Shown here: in pieces, positions 32,396-41,454 of the stretch | Numbering within the stretch: position 1 is the first letter of the stretch | Layout of the letters: the number at the start of each line of letters is the position of its first letter | Source: Daejeonella sp. | GTDB taxonomy: Bacteria; Bacteroidota; Bacteroidia; Sphingobacteriales; Sphingobacteriaceae | NCBI RefSeq assembly: GCF_017495225.1 | Contig: NZ_JAFEIG010000031.1 | Location: 1-64,000 of the forward strand | Direction of reading: 5' to 3' | Length of the DNA stretch: 64,000 bases | Program-made: the position numbers and the translations under genes | Notes under the pieces: generated by a model | The model's database searches: none | Seen by the model: only the letters and a program-made list of their open reading frames with translations | What the model was told of the DNA's origin: nothing

Positions 32396-34834
32396 CTAAT
32401 ATTTATTTATCAGTGTAATGATTCCTGTACGTTTCACTATTTTTCCATCTCGATCAAAAGCTTCAATAAACCATAAATAGGATTCGGTACCTTGATCAGA
32501 GGACCTAAAACTTCCATTCCAGCCATGATCTTTTTCTTTAGTCTCGAAAACTAAATTCCCCATTTGATTATATATTTTAAAGCATATTAGCTTATTAATA
32601 CCTAAAAGAATTGGTTTGATTATATCATTAATTCCGTCGCCATTGGGTGTAAATACATTCGGAATTATTATATCAATTTTACAGGTATCATCATCTAAAA
32701 AGTTGGGAATACCATCTTTATCGCAATCATCGCTCCCGTCCTCGCCATTTTTGAGCCCATCCTTATCACAATCACCAAGGTTCCAACTTATGCTTGGAGT
32801 AAGTGTGCGATTAGCCAAATTAAAATCACATGGCTCCAAGGGGTTTGTTAAATCGGATAGCTCCATCAAATTACTTACACCATCCCCATCACAATCGGAA
32901 TTATTCCAAGCACTATTTGGTTTTAGCGTCTGACTTGCTAATTTAAAAGAACATGGATCTTTAGGGTTTGTACCTTTTTCTTTCTCAACGAGATCAGGAA
33001 CCCCATCTCCATCCGAATCCGCAATTAAAACTAGACTAGCTTCCCCGCGAGTAGGTACAGCATTCCAAATAAATTCCGCATACACCACGTTGCTAAGCTT
33101 GCCGGCATCTAAATCAGACTGCTTTACATTATATTTAGTATTGAAAGTCTTAATTTCTTTCGGACTCAAAACTTTAATTATTTCACTCAAACCAGTTAAT
33201 GGATCCCTAACAATCACATCTAATAAAGTAACATTTCCTGTATTTGAAACTGTAATAACATAATCTAAAACATCACCAATACTTGAATAAAATGTTTGAG
33301 GAGACTTTTTTATTAAATTAATAGCAGGTAACTGAGTGGCGTTCACCGTTTTATTCGCAAATACTTCCAATTCAATAGATCTATAATTAACACTTGCTTT
33401 AGCGGTATTGATAAGCAATCCCGCATCTATATCTGTCTGATTTACAGCATAACTCGTATTAATTTCCTTTTTCTCACCAACCTTTAACAAGCTCAATTTT
33501 TCCGACAATCCTGTTAATGGATTGCTAATAAAAACATCTATTAAATCAACATTTCCAATATTGCAAACGCTAATGGTATAATCCAGTTTATCACCCACAG
33601 ATTTAAATGTACTTTGTTTCAGCTCATTGGTAATATTCAATTTAGGGTCTTCTACTATGAATTCTATCTGACAAGTCTGTCCACCAATACTCAAATCAAA
33701 ATAACCTTTACCACCTACATTAGCGGTTCCTGAAATGGTTAAAGTGATTGATCCATTTCCCTCATTAAAAAAACCAGAATTAAGGGTAGCTGTTAATCCA
33801 GAAACACCAATGGATTGGAGGACCTGCTCAGTATAAAAACCTCCATTTCCGCCTTCATATTTAATGGTTAAAAGATTAGATATGGATTCACCCTTCACAA
33901 TTGGATACAAATATTTTACCTGTTCACAATTTAGAGCATCAATTTTACCAACAATTTGATAGAGACAAATGCGGTATGCAAATGGATAAAATAAATCCCA
34001 TGAAGCGTCTAATAAATTACTTTCGGGACTAGTATTGAAATAGGTCATGCCCCCATAGAAATAGAAATAACGCTTTAGATAGGGCTCAGTACCCGATTTC
34101 CAACCTGGATTTAAAGTCGGAATGGAATCCGTACCATCTTCATTATTATCAATTATATAATAATAGATATAGTCGCTAAGTCCGTTAAAGCCAAGAACCT
34201 CAAACTGCCCCATAAATGCAGGTGCAGAAAAAAGCATATTATTATCTAGATCAAAAACCTTAATGAATAGACCGTCTGTGTTTGCAGGTTCTTCATCCCT
34301 ATCCTTCACGCAATCCTTATTTATATCATTGTATGATAAAACCCAAAAATCAATTGAACTTTGACTAGGCTCACTAATATAAATTGGAACCTCACAGGTC
34401 TTTCCGCCAAAATTGATAGGTATAATTGCAGGATTTGCATTATCTGGAGTACCCTGCACACGATATACTAAATTACCACCTTCGGGATTGATAGTGCCCG
34501 CTTGAAGCCTTGCTGTGAGAGTGCCATTACCTAAGCTTAATAGCTCACCTTCAGGGTAAGAGGCAGCAATACCTCTAGAATAGGAAACAATTACATTAAA
34601 CTCTGCATATTGGCCAATTGTAATATTATAATAATTGAGCTCGCAATTAATATCATCTATAACAAAAGGATCGTCAAGTAATAAAGATGAAGAATTAGGC
34701 TCGGGATATTCAAAAAAACTTTCGGGTTCTGGATTAAGCCCTAAACTAAACGGGTGAGCTAAAACAGTATTGAAATTCCATAATAAACCGATAAAAATCA
34801 GCTTAAATAGCAAACATTTTTTCAAATTCAGCAT
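32396..34834 (-). CDS. T9SS type B surface protein with DUF11-like and TSP3 repeats
   Basis: This 812-aa exported protein starts with a signal peptide (MLNLKKCLLFKLIFIGLLWN, then TVLA). The N-terminal half has putative Ig-like segments ending in CEVPIYISEP and CQIEFIVEDP. Two DUF11-like domains follow (VGDKLDYTISVCNIGNVDL and IGDVLDYVITVSNTGNVTL). Next come acidic TSP3 repeats (DSDGDGVPDL, SDCDGDGVSNLME, GDCDKDGLKNGED). A gliding-motility-associated C-terminal domain closes it (IPNVFTPNGDGINDIIKP, FKIYNQMGNLVFET, GWNGSF, YLWFIEAFDRDGK), the T9SS type B sorting signal. It is likely surface-anchored or released. It shares its tail with the giant gene 434 bp downstream, and the two may be functionally paired. 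The exact ligand or role is unknown. Confidence 0.9.
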   Translation of the reverse strand: MLNLKKCLLFKLIFIGLLWNFNTVLAHPFSLGLNPEPESFFEYPEPNSSSLLLDDPFVIDDINCELNYYNITIGQYAEFNVIVSYSRGIAASYPEGELLSLGNGTLTARLQAGTINPEGGNLVYRVQGTPDNANPAIIPINFGGKTCEVPIYISEPSQSSIDFWVLSYNDINKDCVKDRDEEPANTDGLFIKVFDLDNNMLFSAPAFMGQFEVLGFNGLSDYIYYYIIDNNEDGTDSIPTLNPGWKSGTEPYLKRYFYFYGGMTYFNTSPESNLLDASWDLFYPFAYRICLYQIVGKIDALNCEQVKYLYPIVKGESISNLLTIKYEGGNGGFYTEQVLQSIGVSGLTATLNSGFFNEGNGSITLTISGTANVGGKGYFDLSIGGQTCQIEFIVEDPKLNITNELKQSTFKSVGDKLDYTISVCNIGNVDLIDVFISNPLTGLSEKLSLLKVGEKKEINTSYAVNQTDIDAGLLINTAKASVNYRSIELEVFANKTVNATQLPAINLIKKSPQTFYSSIGDVLDYVITVSNTGNVTLLDVIVRDPLTGLSEIIKVLSPKEIKTFNTKYNVKQSDLDAGKLSNVVYAEFIWNAVPTRGEASLVLIADSDGDGVPDLVEKEKGTNPKDPCSFKLASQTLKPNSAWNNSDCDGDGVSNLMELSDLTNPLEPCDFNLANRTLTPSISWNLGDCDKDGLKNGEDGSDDCDKDGIPNFLDDDTCKIDIIIPNVFTPNGDGINDIIKPILLGINKLICFKIYNQMGNLVFETKEKDHGWNGSFRSSDQGTESYLWFIEAFDRDGKIVKRTGIITLINKY

Positions 34835-34984
34835 AAAACCTTAGAATAAATGAGACTAACAGCAACATTTTTAAATTATTTAAAATATTGCCGATTAATT
34901 CATATTCGAATTTAGAAAAAATATGTTAAAAATAAGTATTTATACTCAATAATATTACATTAAGGTTTAATTAATTAATTTAAA

Positions 34985-35140
34985 ATATTTAATACACCCC
35001 GTAGGGTGCCCCCTTGCGGGCCACCTAATCAACCATGAAAATATAATATGATAGTATAGGTAGGGTGCCCCCTTACGGGTCACCAACCATGAAAATTTTT
35101 ATATAATAGAAAGGGGACCCGCTAGGGGTCCCCCGACAAC
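34985..35140. repeat. REP-like palindromic repeats (GTAGGGTGCCCCC type)
   Basis: Two copies of GTAGGGTGCCCCCTT-[GA]-CGGG-[CT]-CACC lie at 35001-35025 and 35060-35084. Each is followed by an AACCATGAAAAT tail, so the unit is about 59 bp. A third hairpin, GGGGACCC-gctag-GGGTCCCC, lies at 35113-35133. They sit between two convergently transcribed-free minus genes, are not in an ORF, and resemble bacterial interspersed mosaic or REP elements. Confidence 0.75.
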
Positions 35141-35195
35141 AACGATAACCACATTTTAATAAGGTGAATTATTATTAATTCTCAATAAACACAGC

Positions 35196-36185
35196 TTAAA
35201 CACTTGCTTCCTTCATCATCGCTTTTCTTAAAGCACTCGTAGTTTTATGATCGCCAGTATGGCTCCAGCCGGGAGGCATGAAAAGATATAGAATTTTATT
35301 TTTAATACCTGGAGCATACCATACATCTTTCGCCAAAGCAGTTATTTCTCCAAAATAGGCATCCAAAAAACTATTAGGCTTCATTTCTCTAGTAATTCCG
35401 TATTCAATTTTAACTTCATCCTTTTCAGGTTGATAGGTCTTAAATAGCTTATCCCAAACATTCAATAAATTGCAATAATTGGTATCCATATATTCCAAGT
35501 TCTTGGCATGATGAACACGATGGTGTGATGGCGTAAGAATAAACCTACCTAAAACACCCAATTTGGCATTTTTCATCACCGACTCCCCAATATGAATAAA
35601 TGACCCATAAGTACCATCAATGAACATAATCACAAATAACATGGTTGGAGGCACACCTGCAAGCATACAAATAGAAGTTCTGATTATATCTGCATAAGGT
35701 CCCTCAAGGAAAAAATGAGAATAAGAAACAGCCAAATTCATCCCTTCAGGGGCATGATGGGTAGAATGAAGGCACCAAAACAATCTGACTTTATGAGCTA
35801 AAAAATGATAAATAAAATGAGCGAACTCCCAAATTATATAACCATAAATAAACCAATACCAAGTAAATGAAATCGAAATGATGGCATATTTTTCAAATAA
35901 ACCAATACAGAAAATAGTCATTCCGATAGAAATATATCTTCCCAAAACCGAATTTAACAAATAGCTAAAAAAGGATATTTTATACTCAACCACATGAAAT
36001 TTCTTGTAAAGCAATCCCCTAGTAAGCTCAAAAATTAAAATAAATGGCAAAATAGGTGCTATGATTGAAGTAATACCTTGATAGGTCATCAAAGTAGAAT
36101 AGTCGCCACTTTCAATAAGTTTTAGCAGGCTATCAATCCCGAAAAAGCCTCGTATTTGTCCAATAATTATTTCTAAAAATTCCAT
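35196..36185 (-). CDS. Membrane fatty acid hydroxylase / sterol desaturase family protein
   Basis: This 329-aa protein has several hydrophobic segments (about residues 36-58, 75-100, 103-125 and 165-190). It carries the His clusters of the di-iron FA_hydroxylase superfamily: HFIYH near residue 122, HSTHH near 140 and HHRVHH near 220. Such enzymes hydroxylate or desaturate lipid acyl chains or sterol-like lipids in the cytoplasmic membrane. The substrate cannot be told from sequence. In Bacteroidota, homologues act on fatty acids, sphingolipids or carotenoids. The ATG at 36185 gives a full-length protein. The gene is single, flanked on both sides by repeat-bearing spacers. Confidence 0.87.
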   Translation of the reverse strand: MEFLEIIIGQIRGFFGIDSLLKLIESGDYSTLMTYQGITSIIAPILPFILIFELTRGLLYKKFHVVEYKISFFSYLLNSVLGRYISIGMTIFCIGLFEKYAIISISFTWYWFIYGYIIWEFAHFIYHFLAHKVRLFWCLHSTHHAPEGMNLAVSYSHFFLEGPYADIIRTSICMLAGVPPTMLFVIMFIDGTYGSFIHIGESVMKNAKLGVLGRFILTPSHHRVHHAKNLEYMDTNYCNLLNVWDKLFKTYQPEKDEVKIEYGITREMKPNSFLDAYFGEITALAKDVWYAPGIKNKILYLFMPPGWSHTGDHKTTSALRKAMMKEASV

Positions 36186-36283
36186 AAACCTTTTAAATAT
36201 TAATTTTTAAATAGCGTAAATTAAAAATATAATTTAAAGAGCATATTGCAAAATTTTTTGTTGGGGTGGAGTCGCTGTGCATA

Positions 36284-36313
36284 TCCCCCTCTGGAGGGGG
36301 TAGGGGGAGGATT
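36284..36313. repeat. CCCCCTC/GAGGGGG hairpin element
   Basis: CCCCCTC (36285-36291) pairs with GAGGGGG (36294-36300) and is followed by TAGGGGGAGG. This G/C-run element stands out in AT-rich DNA and resembles dispersed intergenic elements common in Bacteroidota. It lies between divergent genes (hydroxylase minus, DUF2452-like plus). Confidence 0.6.
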
Positions 36314-36414
36314 ATTAAACAACTATACTACCCCCATCGATATTACATTCCACTTACAAAAAGCTCTATCCAATTTCTTAATTTTGTAAAAAACACATCA
36401 ACCAAGCTCTATTA

Positions 36415-36822
36415 ATGGAAGAAAACGAAGAAAAGCCCGATCTAGTAGTCTGGGAAAAAGAAAAAGGCTATTATCAAAAAGGCTTAAGCTATGGCAGTAA
36501 TGTTAGTGCTCCAGCAATTAAACTCGAAAATGTTTCGGGATGGAAGCAAGCAAACGCCGACGTAGCCAATAAAAACTTCCAAACCAAGTTTGATGAACTC
36601 AAAGAAGAATACGAAAAACTAGTCCAGGAAGTCCAACTCAACGAGCTAGTTTACTCTTCAAAATACAACTTCACCCCTATCATGGGTCAAGTATATCACT
36701 TGTATCGCAAAGCCGATGAAAGCCTATTTCTATCCATGATTTCACCAGATAGTTGGAAACAAGAATATTTAGGCTCCTTTAAATTAGATACTAGTCATAA
36801 ATGGGCTAAAACCGATATTTAA
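36415..36822 (+). CDS. DUF2452-like protein
   Basis: This 135-aa soluble protein has no signal peptide. It shows the pattern of DUF2452: an N-terminal KPDLVVW, a central SAPAIKLENVSGWKQANADVANK, a charged helix (FDELKEEYEKLVQEVQLNELVYSSKYNF), and a C-terminal PIMGQVYHLYRKADESLFLSMISPDSW. Family members are small cytoplasmic proteins of unknown biochemical role. The family name is from memory and the assignment is moderately sure. The gene is monocistronic, between the hydroxylase (divergent) and a secreted glycosidase-like protein. Confidence 0.7.
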   Translation: MEENEEKPDLVVWEKEKGYYQKGLSYGSNVSAPAIKLENVSGWKQANADVANKNFQTKFDELKEEYEKLVQEVQLNELVYSSKYNFTPIMGQVYHLYRKADESLFLSMISPDSWKQEYLGSFKLDTSHKWAKTDI

Positions 36823-36972
36823 TTAATTTCTATTTTATTAAATTTTTATCGATTTAAAAGGTCTTTTAATTAAATCAATTTTTATAATTGGTTCTAATCC
36901 CCCTCTTGAATAATTTTTTCCTTTGCAAAAAATAGCTTAATTTGTTTTTCTAAATCGGACAAATTTTAGACT

Positions 36973-39366
36973 ATGAACTTCACTTTACTAAATAACTTTA
37001 AGTTTTCTTTAATTTTATTTGCTACCATCTGCCTTTCAAATACAGCTTTTGCTCAGGTTAGCTTTATTTCTGGTGAACTTAAACTGGTCTTGAACAAATC
37101 GGGGGCAATTAGCGAATTATCCAATAGCCCCAAGGGTAAAAATTTTCTCTATACAGATACTATTTCACCACTAATTACGCTGGTTAGCAAGAACATACGC
37201 TACAAACCAAGTTCAATGATTTATGATAAATCATTGAAAAAGATTACACTTAGTTTTAAAGAAGTAGGTGTATCTATTGATATAATTGCAGTAGAAAAGT
37301 CTACTCACTTAACGCTAGAAATCGCTAAAGCTACACCTGCAAACAAGGTTGAGGCTGTTATCTGGGGACCAATACCTACAACAATCAGCAGGACCATTGG
37401 TGAAATTATTGGTGTGGTACGCGATGGTGAAACATCCTTAGGAATTCAGGTTTTAAATATAAAAACACTCGGAGGTGATTATCCTAATAAAGAAGGTAGC
37501 ACATGGGCAAGAGGCATTGCCGCTGTTCCCGCAAAATGGGGAAGTAAATTACAAGCATATTCCATTAATAGAGATCTTAACCGATCGGTAGATGCTTGGG
37601 TGGGACTTTATAAAAATATGCCATTAGGTGCTCTAAAAGGAGAAAGCGTTGTGGGGAGTAAAATCGCGATTTTTAGCTGCCAAGAGACCCAAACCTTTGA
37701 TCGCTTGGAGCAAATTGAACTTGCCGAAAACTTACCACATCCCACCATTGATGGGGTATGGTTTAAAAAATCAAAGCTTTACGGTAAATCATACATGATT
37801 TCATCCTACGGTGAAAAAGATATTGATGAGATGATTGGATACACAAAAAGGGCAGGATTAGTGTCCTTGTATCATGAAGGACCATTTAAGAGTTGGGGTA
37901 ATTTTATCTTGAATCCCGAACAATTCCCAAATGGCAAAAATGGACTAAAAGAATGTGTTGATAAAGCACATGCCGCAGGTTTGTATTTGGGAATGCATAC
38001 CCTTACAAATTTTATTAATACCAATGATCCTTATGTAAGTCCAGTACCTGATAAGCGACTCAGTGTAACTGGAACTTCTAATTTGATCAAAAAGATCGAT
38101 TCCAATCAACTTACTATCGAAGTAGCATCACCCGAATATTTTAAAGATGAAGCAGGGAATAACCTACATACGGTAAAAATAGGAAATGAATTAATTCGCT
38201 ATAAAACAGTAAGTAAAACTGCTCCATACATTTTATCAGATTGCCAACGAGGTGCTTTTGGGACAGAAAAATCAGAACATCTTGCTGGAGAACAAGTGGG
38301 CAAACTCTTCGACCATCCATACAATGTGTTCTTTCCTAATTTAGAAATGCAAAGAGAAATTGCCAAGAATATTGCAGATCTTATGAATGAAACAGGCGTT
38401 GATCATTTAGATTTAGATGGGCATGAAGGTGCCCTAGCATCAGGACAAGGAGATTACGCGCTTGAACTATTTGCCAAAGATGTTTATGATCAGGTTAAAC
38501 ATGACTTTATTATTGGAACCAGTTTAAGTAAAACATTTTATTGGCACATTGGATCTTATTATAATTGGGGTGAACCGTGGTATGGTGGGTTTAAGGAAAG
38601 CATGCAACAATATAGGATAGATAACCAGGGACTATTCGACAGGAATTACATGCCCCACATGTTGGGATGGTACTTACTTGCAGAAAACACGACCCTTCCA
38701 GAAATGGAATGGATGTTGGCGCGTGCGGCTGGATACAATGCCGGATTTGCCATGGTTGCAAGGCCAAATGCGCTCCGAAAAAATTCGCAAACAAACCAAT
38801 TATTAGATGCCATTCGTGAATGGGAATTTGCCCGAAATAACAATGCCTTCAACAAAGCCCAACAAGAACAATTAAAAAATCCGAAGAATGAATTTCATCT
38901 AGAAAAAATAGAAGATGGGAAATGGATTTTGCATCAATACGCCATGTCGGAAGTTTTTAAAAGAGAGAAATTTGAACGCCAACCTGGAGAACCTACTCAT
39001 ACTACTTGGAATTTGATGTATAATTGGAAAGAGCAGCCTTTACAATTCAGGATGCAAATTGCAGGGGATAAGGGTAGTGTGAAAAACATTAAAATGCAGA
39101 TCGATAATTATAAAGAATTATTATTCCCAATTGAGCTCGCTGCAGGTGAAAGTTTGGTTTCGGATGGGACTGAAACTATTCGATTTTACGATAAAAACGG
39201 GAAACCTAAAGGTTCATTCAAATTGGCATCTATCCCACCAAATATGACCAAAGGCCCCCACAGCATAATCATTGATTCCGAGTATCCTCAAGAGGATAGT
39301 CCCAAAATTGAGGTGCAGTTTAAGGGAATTGACAAAAGCGAAAACATTCAAATATTAAAAAAGTAA
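36973..39366 (+). CDS. Secreted glycoside hydrolase-like protein, family not recognised
   Basis: The protein is 797 aa with a signal peptide (FSLILFATICLSNTAFAQ). Residues ~30-250 look like a beta-rich N-terminal domain (SGELKLVLNKSGAISELSNS). Residues ~260-640 look like a TIM barrel: GVWFKKS, SYGEKDIDEMIGYTKRAGL, LYHEGPFKSWGNF, KAHAAGLYLGMHTLTNF, then VDHLDLDGHEGALASGQGDY near residue 478 with acidic candidates for catalysis. A beta-sandwich C-terminal region completes it. Overall this resembles GH-A/GH-D style glycosidases, but I do not recognise the exact family. The protein is presumably periplasmic and acts on oligosaccharides. The M24 peptidase gene follows after 82 bp. Confidence 0.65.
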   Translation: MNFTLLNNFKFSLILFATICLSNTAFAQVSFISGELKLVLNKSGAISELSNSPKGKNFLYTDTISPLITLVSKNIRYKPSSMIYDKSLKKITLSFKEVGVSIDIIAVEKSTHLTLEIAKATPANKVEAVIWGPIPTTISRTIGEIIGVVRDGETSLGIQVLNIKTLGGDYPNKEGSTWARGIAAVPAKWGSKLQAYSINRDLNRSVDAWVGLYKNMPLGALKGESVVGSKIAIFSCQETQTFDRLEQIELAENLPHPTIDGVWFKKSKLYGKSYMISSYGEKDIDEMIGYTKRAGLVSLYHEGPFKSWGNFILNPEQFPNGKNGLKECVDKAHAAGLYLGMHTLTNFINTNDPYVSPVPDKRLSVTGTSNLIKKIDSNQLTIEVASPEYFKDEAGNNLHTVKIGNELIRYKTVSKTAPYILSDCQRGAFGTEKSEHLAGEQVGKLFDHPYNVFFPNLEMQREIAKNIADLMNETGVDHLDLDGHEGALASGQGDYALELFAKDVYDQVKHDFIIGTSLSKTFYWHIGSYYNWGEPWYGGFKESMQQYRIDNQGLFDRNYMPHMLGWYLLAENTTLPEMEWMLARAAGYNAGFAMVARPNALRKNSQTNQLLDAIREWEFARNNNAFNKAQQEQLKNPKNEFHLEKIEDGKWILHQYAMSEVFKREKFERQPGEPTHTTWNLMYNWKEQPLQFRMQIAGDKGSVKNIKMQIDNYKELLFPIELAAGESLVSDGTETIRFYDKNGKPKGSFKLASIPPNMTKGPHSIIIDSEYPQEDSPKIEVQFKGIDKSENIQILKK

Positions 39367-39448
39367 TTTTATTTTATTCTAGTTGAAAATAGCTTAGAAT
39401 AATCCCAATCTTAAAGACATTGATTTTAAAAAAATATACCATTTGGAA

Positions 39449-40792
39449 ATGAAAAAAATAATCGCTATATTCTTTGTAATTTTCCTGAATACGATTTCTG
39501 CAAATAGCCAAATTCTCCCTGTAAAAGAGCAAGCACGAGTAATTGATGAGGTTTTATCCGACCGACTCAACAATCTATTGCCCTCCCTTATGGAGAAAAA
39601 TAAAATCGACATGTGGGTAATTGTTTCGAGGGAATATAATGAAGATCCTATTATCAGAACTATGCTCCCTGCCACTTGGTTAAGCGCCCGCAGAAGAACT
39701 ATTTTGGTTTTTTATTATAATCCGCAAAGTAAAGTCTATAAAAAATTGGCTATTGCAAGATATAATGTTGGAGATGCCATTGAAGCTCAATGGGATATGA
39801 CTAAATTTCCAGATCAATGGGATGCCTTAAATGATGTAATTGAGCGCTATAAACCAGAGAAAATTGCTTTGAATACATCAAAATATTTCGGACAAGCTGA
39901 TGGTATCGATCATACCGATTATTTGGAACTGACCCAAAAACTTTCCAATACAAATAAAGCTAAAGTAGTTTCAGCCACAGATTTAGGAGTGGCTTGGCTC
40001 GAGACTAGAACTCCTCGCGAAATGCAGTTTTATCCTCAATTGAATAAAATAACGCATGAAATAATTGCAGAAGGATTTAGCAGCAAAGTAATTACTCCAG
40101 GAATCACCACAAGCGATGATTTAGTATGGTGGTTCCGACAAAAAGTGACAGATTTAGGGCTTACAACCTGGTTTCACCCATCGGTAAATATTCAGAGAAA
40201 TGATCAAGTAGAATTCGATCATTTAAAAGCATTCTCAAAAAATTTAAAAGATCAAGACAATATTATTAGAGCGGGCGATTTACTGCATGTTGATTTCGGA
40301 ATAAGTTACCTACGTTTAAATACAGATGTGCAGGAGCAAGCCTATGTTCTCGGACCAAATGAAAAAGATGCTCCAGAATATCTAAAAAAAGGCTTAGCAA
40401 CAGCAAACCGTCTGCAAGACATTTTAACCAATAATTTCAAGGAAAAACTTACGGGAAACCAGATTTTAGCCGCAGCTCTCGCACAAGCTAAAAAAGAAAA
40501 TATCAATGCGACCATTTATACGCATCCACTTGGCTTTCACGGACATGCAGCTGGTCCGACAATTGGCATGTGGGACCAACAAAATGGAGTTATAGGCAGC
40601 GGCGATTACCCTTTGTATCCAAATACAGCCTATTCCATCGAATTAAATGCAGCAGTCGATATTAAAGAATGGAACAAAGCTGTACGATTCATGCTTGAAC
40701 AAAATGGCTATTTTGATGGAAATGGTTTTTGGTATTTGGATGGTAGGCAAAAGGGATTGCATTTGGTAGGTTCCTGGTCAAGCCCGGAATGA
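39449..40792 (+). CDS. Exported M24 family metallopeptidase (Xaa-Pro aminopeptidase-like)
   Basis: The ATG at 39449 (MKKIIAIFFVIFLNTISANS) is preferred over an in-frame TTG at 39443. It gives a 447-aa protein with a signal peptide. The N-terminal half is creatinase-like. The C-terminal pita-bread fold shows probable metal ligands: Asp in HVDFGIS (~280), Asp in LNTD (~290), His in HPLGFHGHAAGP (~358), Glu in SIELN (~396) and Glu in FMLEQNG (~415). It would act in the periplasm on peptides with proline at position 2, though specificity is inferred. The gene is co-oriented with the glycosidase-like gene upstream. Confidence 0.88.
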   Translation: MKKIIAIFFVIFLNTISANSQILPVKEQARVIDEVLSDRLNNLLPSLMEKNKIDMWVIVSREYNEDPIIRTMLPATWLSARRRTILVFYYNPQSKVYKKLAIARYNVGDAIEAQWDMTKFPDQWDALNDVIERYKPEKIALNTSKYFGQADGIDHTDYLELTQKLSNTNKAKVVSATDLGVAWLETRTPREMQFYPQLNKITHEIIAEGFSSKVITPGITTSDDLVWWFRQKVTDLGLTTWFHPSVNIQRNDQVEFDHLKAFSKNLKDQDNIIRAGDLLHVDFGISYLRLNTDVQEQAYVLGPNEKDAPEYLKKGLATANRLQDILTNNFKEKLTGNQILAAALAQAKKENINATIYTHPLGFHGHAAGPTIGMWDQQNGVIGSGDYPLYPNTAYSIELNAAVDIKEWNKAVRFMLEQNGYFDGNGFWYLDGRQKGLHLVGSWSSPE

Positions 40793-41454
40793 CAGCAGGA
40801 TTAGTATTTAGTATTTAGTACAAAGTATTTAGATGTGAGATTTGAGATGTGAGATGTGAGATGTGAGATACCAGTACTATTCAAGCTCAATATCATCTCC
40901 ACCCAGCCTGACAAAGACAACTGATAACTGACAACTGACAACTGATAACTGAGATATGAGATATGAGACACTAGTACTATTCAAGCTCAATATCATCTCC
41001 ACCCAGCCTGATAACTGATAACTGATAACTGACAACTGAGATGTGAGATATGAGATATGAGATATGAGACACTAGTACTATTAAAGCCCAAAACCATCTC
41101 CACCCAGCCTGATAACTGATAACTGATAACTGCCAACTAATAACAGAGATATAAACCCTCCCGCAGATTACACGGATTAACGCAGAAAAAAATCTGCGAT
41201 ATCTGCGAAAATCTGCGGAAAACAAATAAAAAGTATAAAGCATTTAGTACTAAGTATCTATAAATAAAATAATTAGGAAATATATTTTCAAAAATCACAT
41301 TACTCATCCCAATGAAATAAATCATAGTTCAGACAAATTTTGTCATTGCTCCTTGCTCTTTATTCCTTGATCCTAATCATCCCAATCAAATAAATCACAG
41401 TTCAGACAATTTTTGTCCTTACTCTTTGCTCCTTATTCCTTATTCCCTAAACTC
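40793..41454. repeat. Composite intergenic repeat region
   Basis: No gene was recognised. The stretch holds GTATTTAG-type words (40802-40830), GAGATGTGAGAT words, and a ~100-bp unit in three copies: agtactattcaagctcaata at 40873 and 40973, and a variant at 41074. Each unit is followed by atcatctccacccagcctga and tandem ACTGATAACTGACA words. After these come CGCAGATT/AATCTGCG hairpins (41162-41222) and a ~73-bp direct repeat (41305 and 41378: catcccaat..aaataaatca..gttcagacaa, then tccttgctctttattcc-like words). Peptides translated from it (SVISYQLSV, SYLISHIS) are repeat artefacts. Confidence 0.85.

Noticed and set aside
40800..41150. CRISPR array
   Set aside because: The ~100-bp units are adjacent copies made of short words, with no constant repeat separated by unique spacers and no cas gene nearby.
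40977..41325. Protein genes translated from the word arrays (SVISYQLSV, SYLISHIS peptides)
   Set aside because: These are low-complexity peptides from intergenic repeats and are typical false ORFs.
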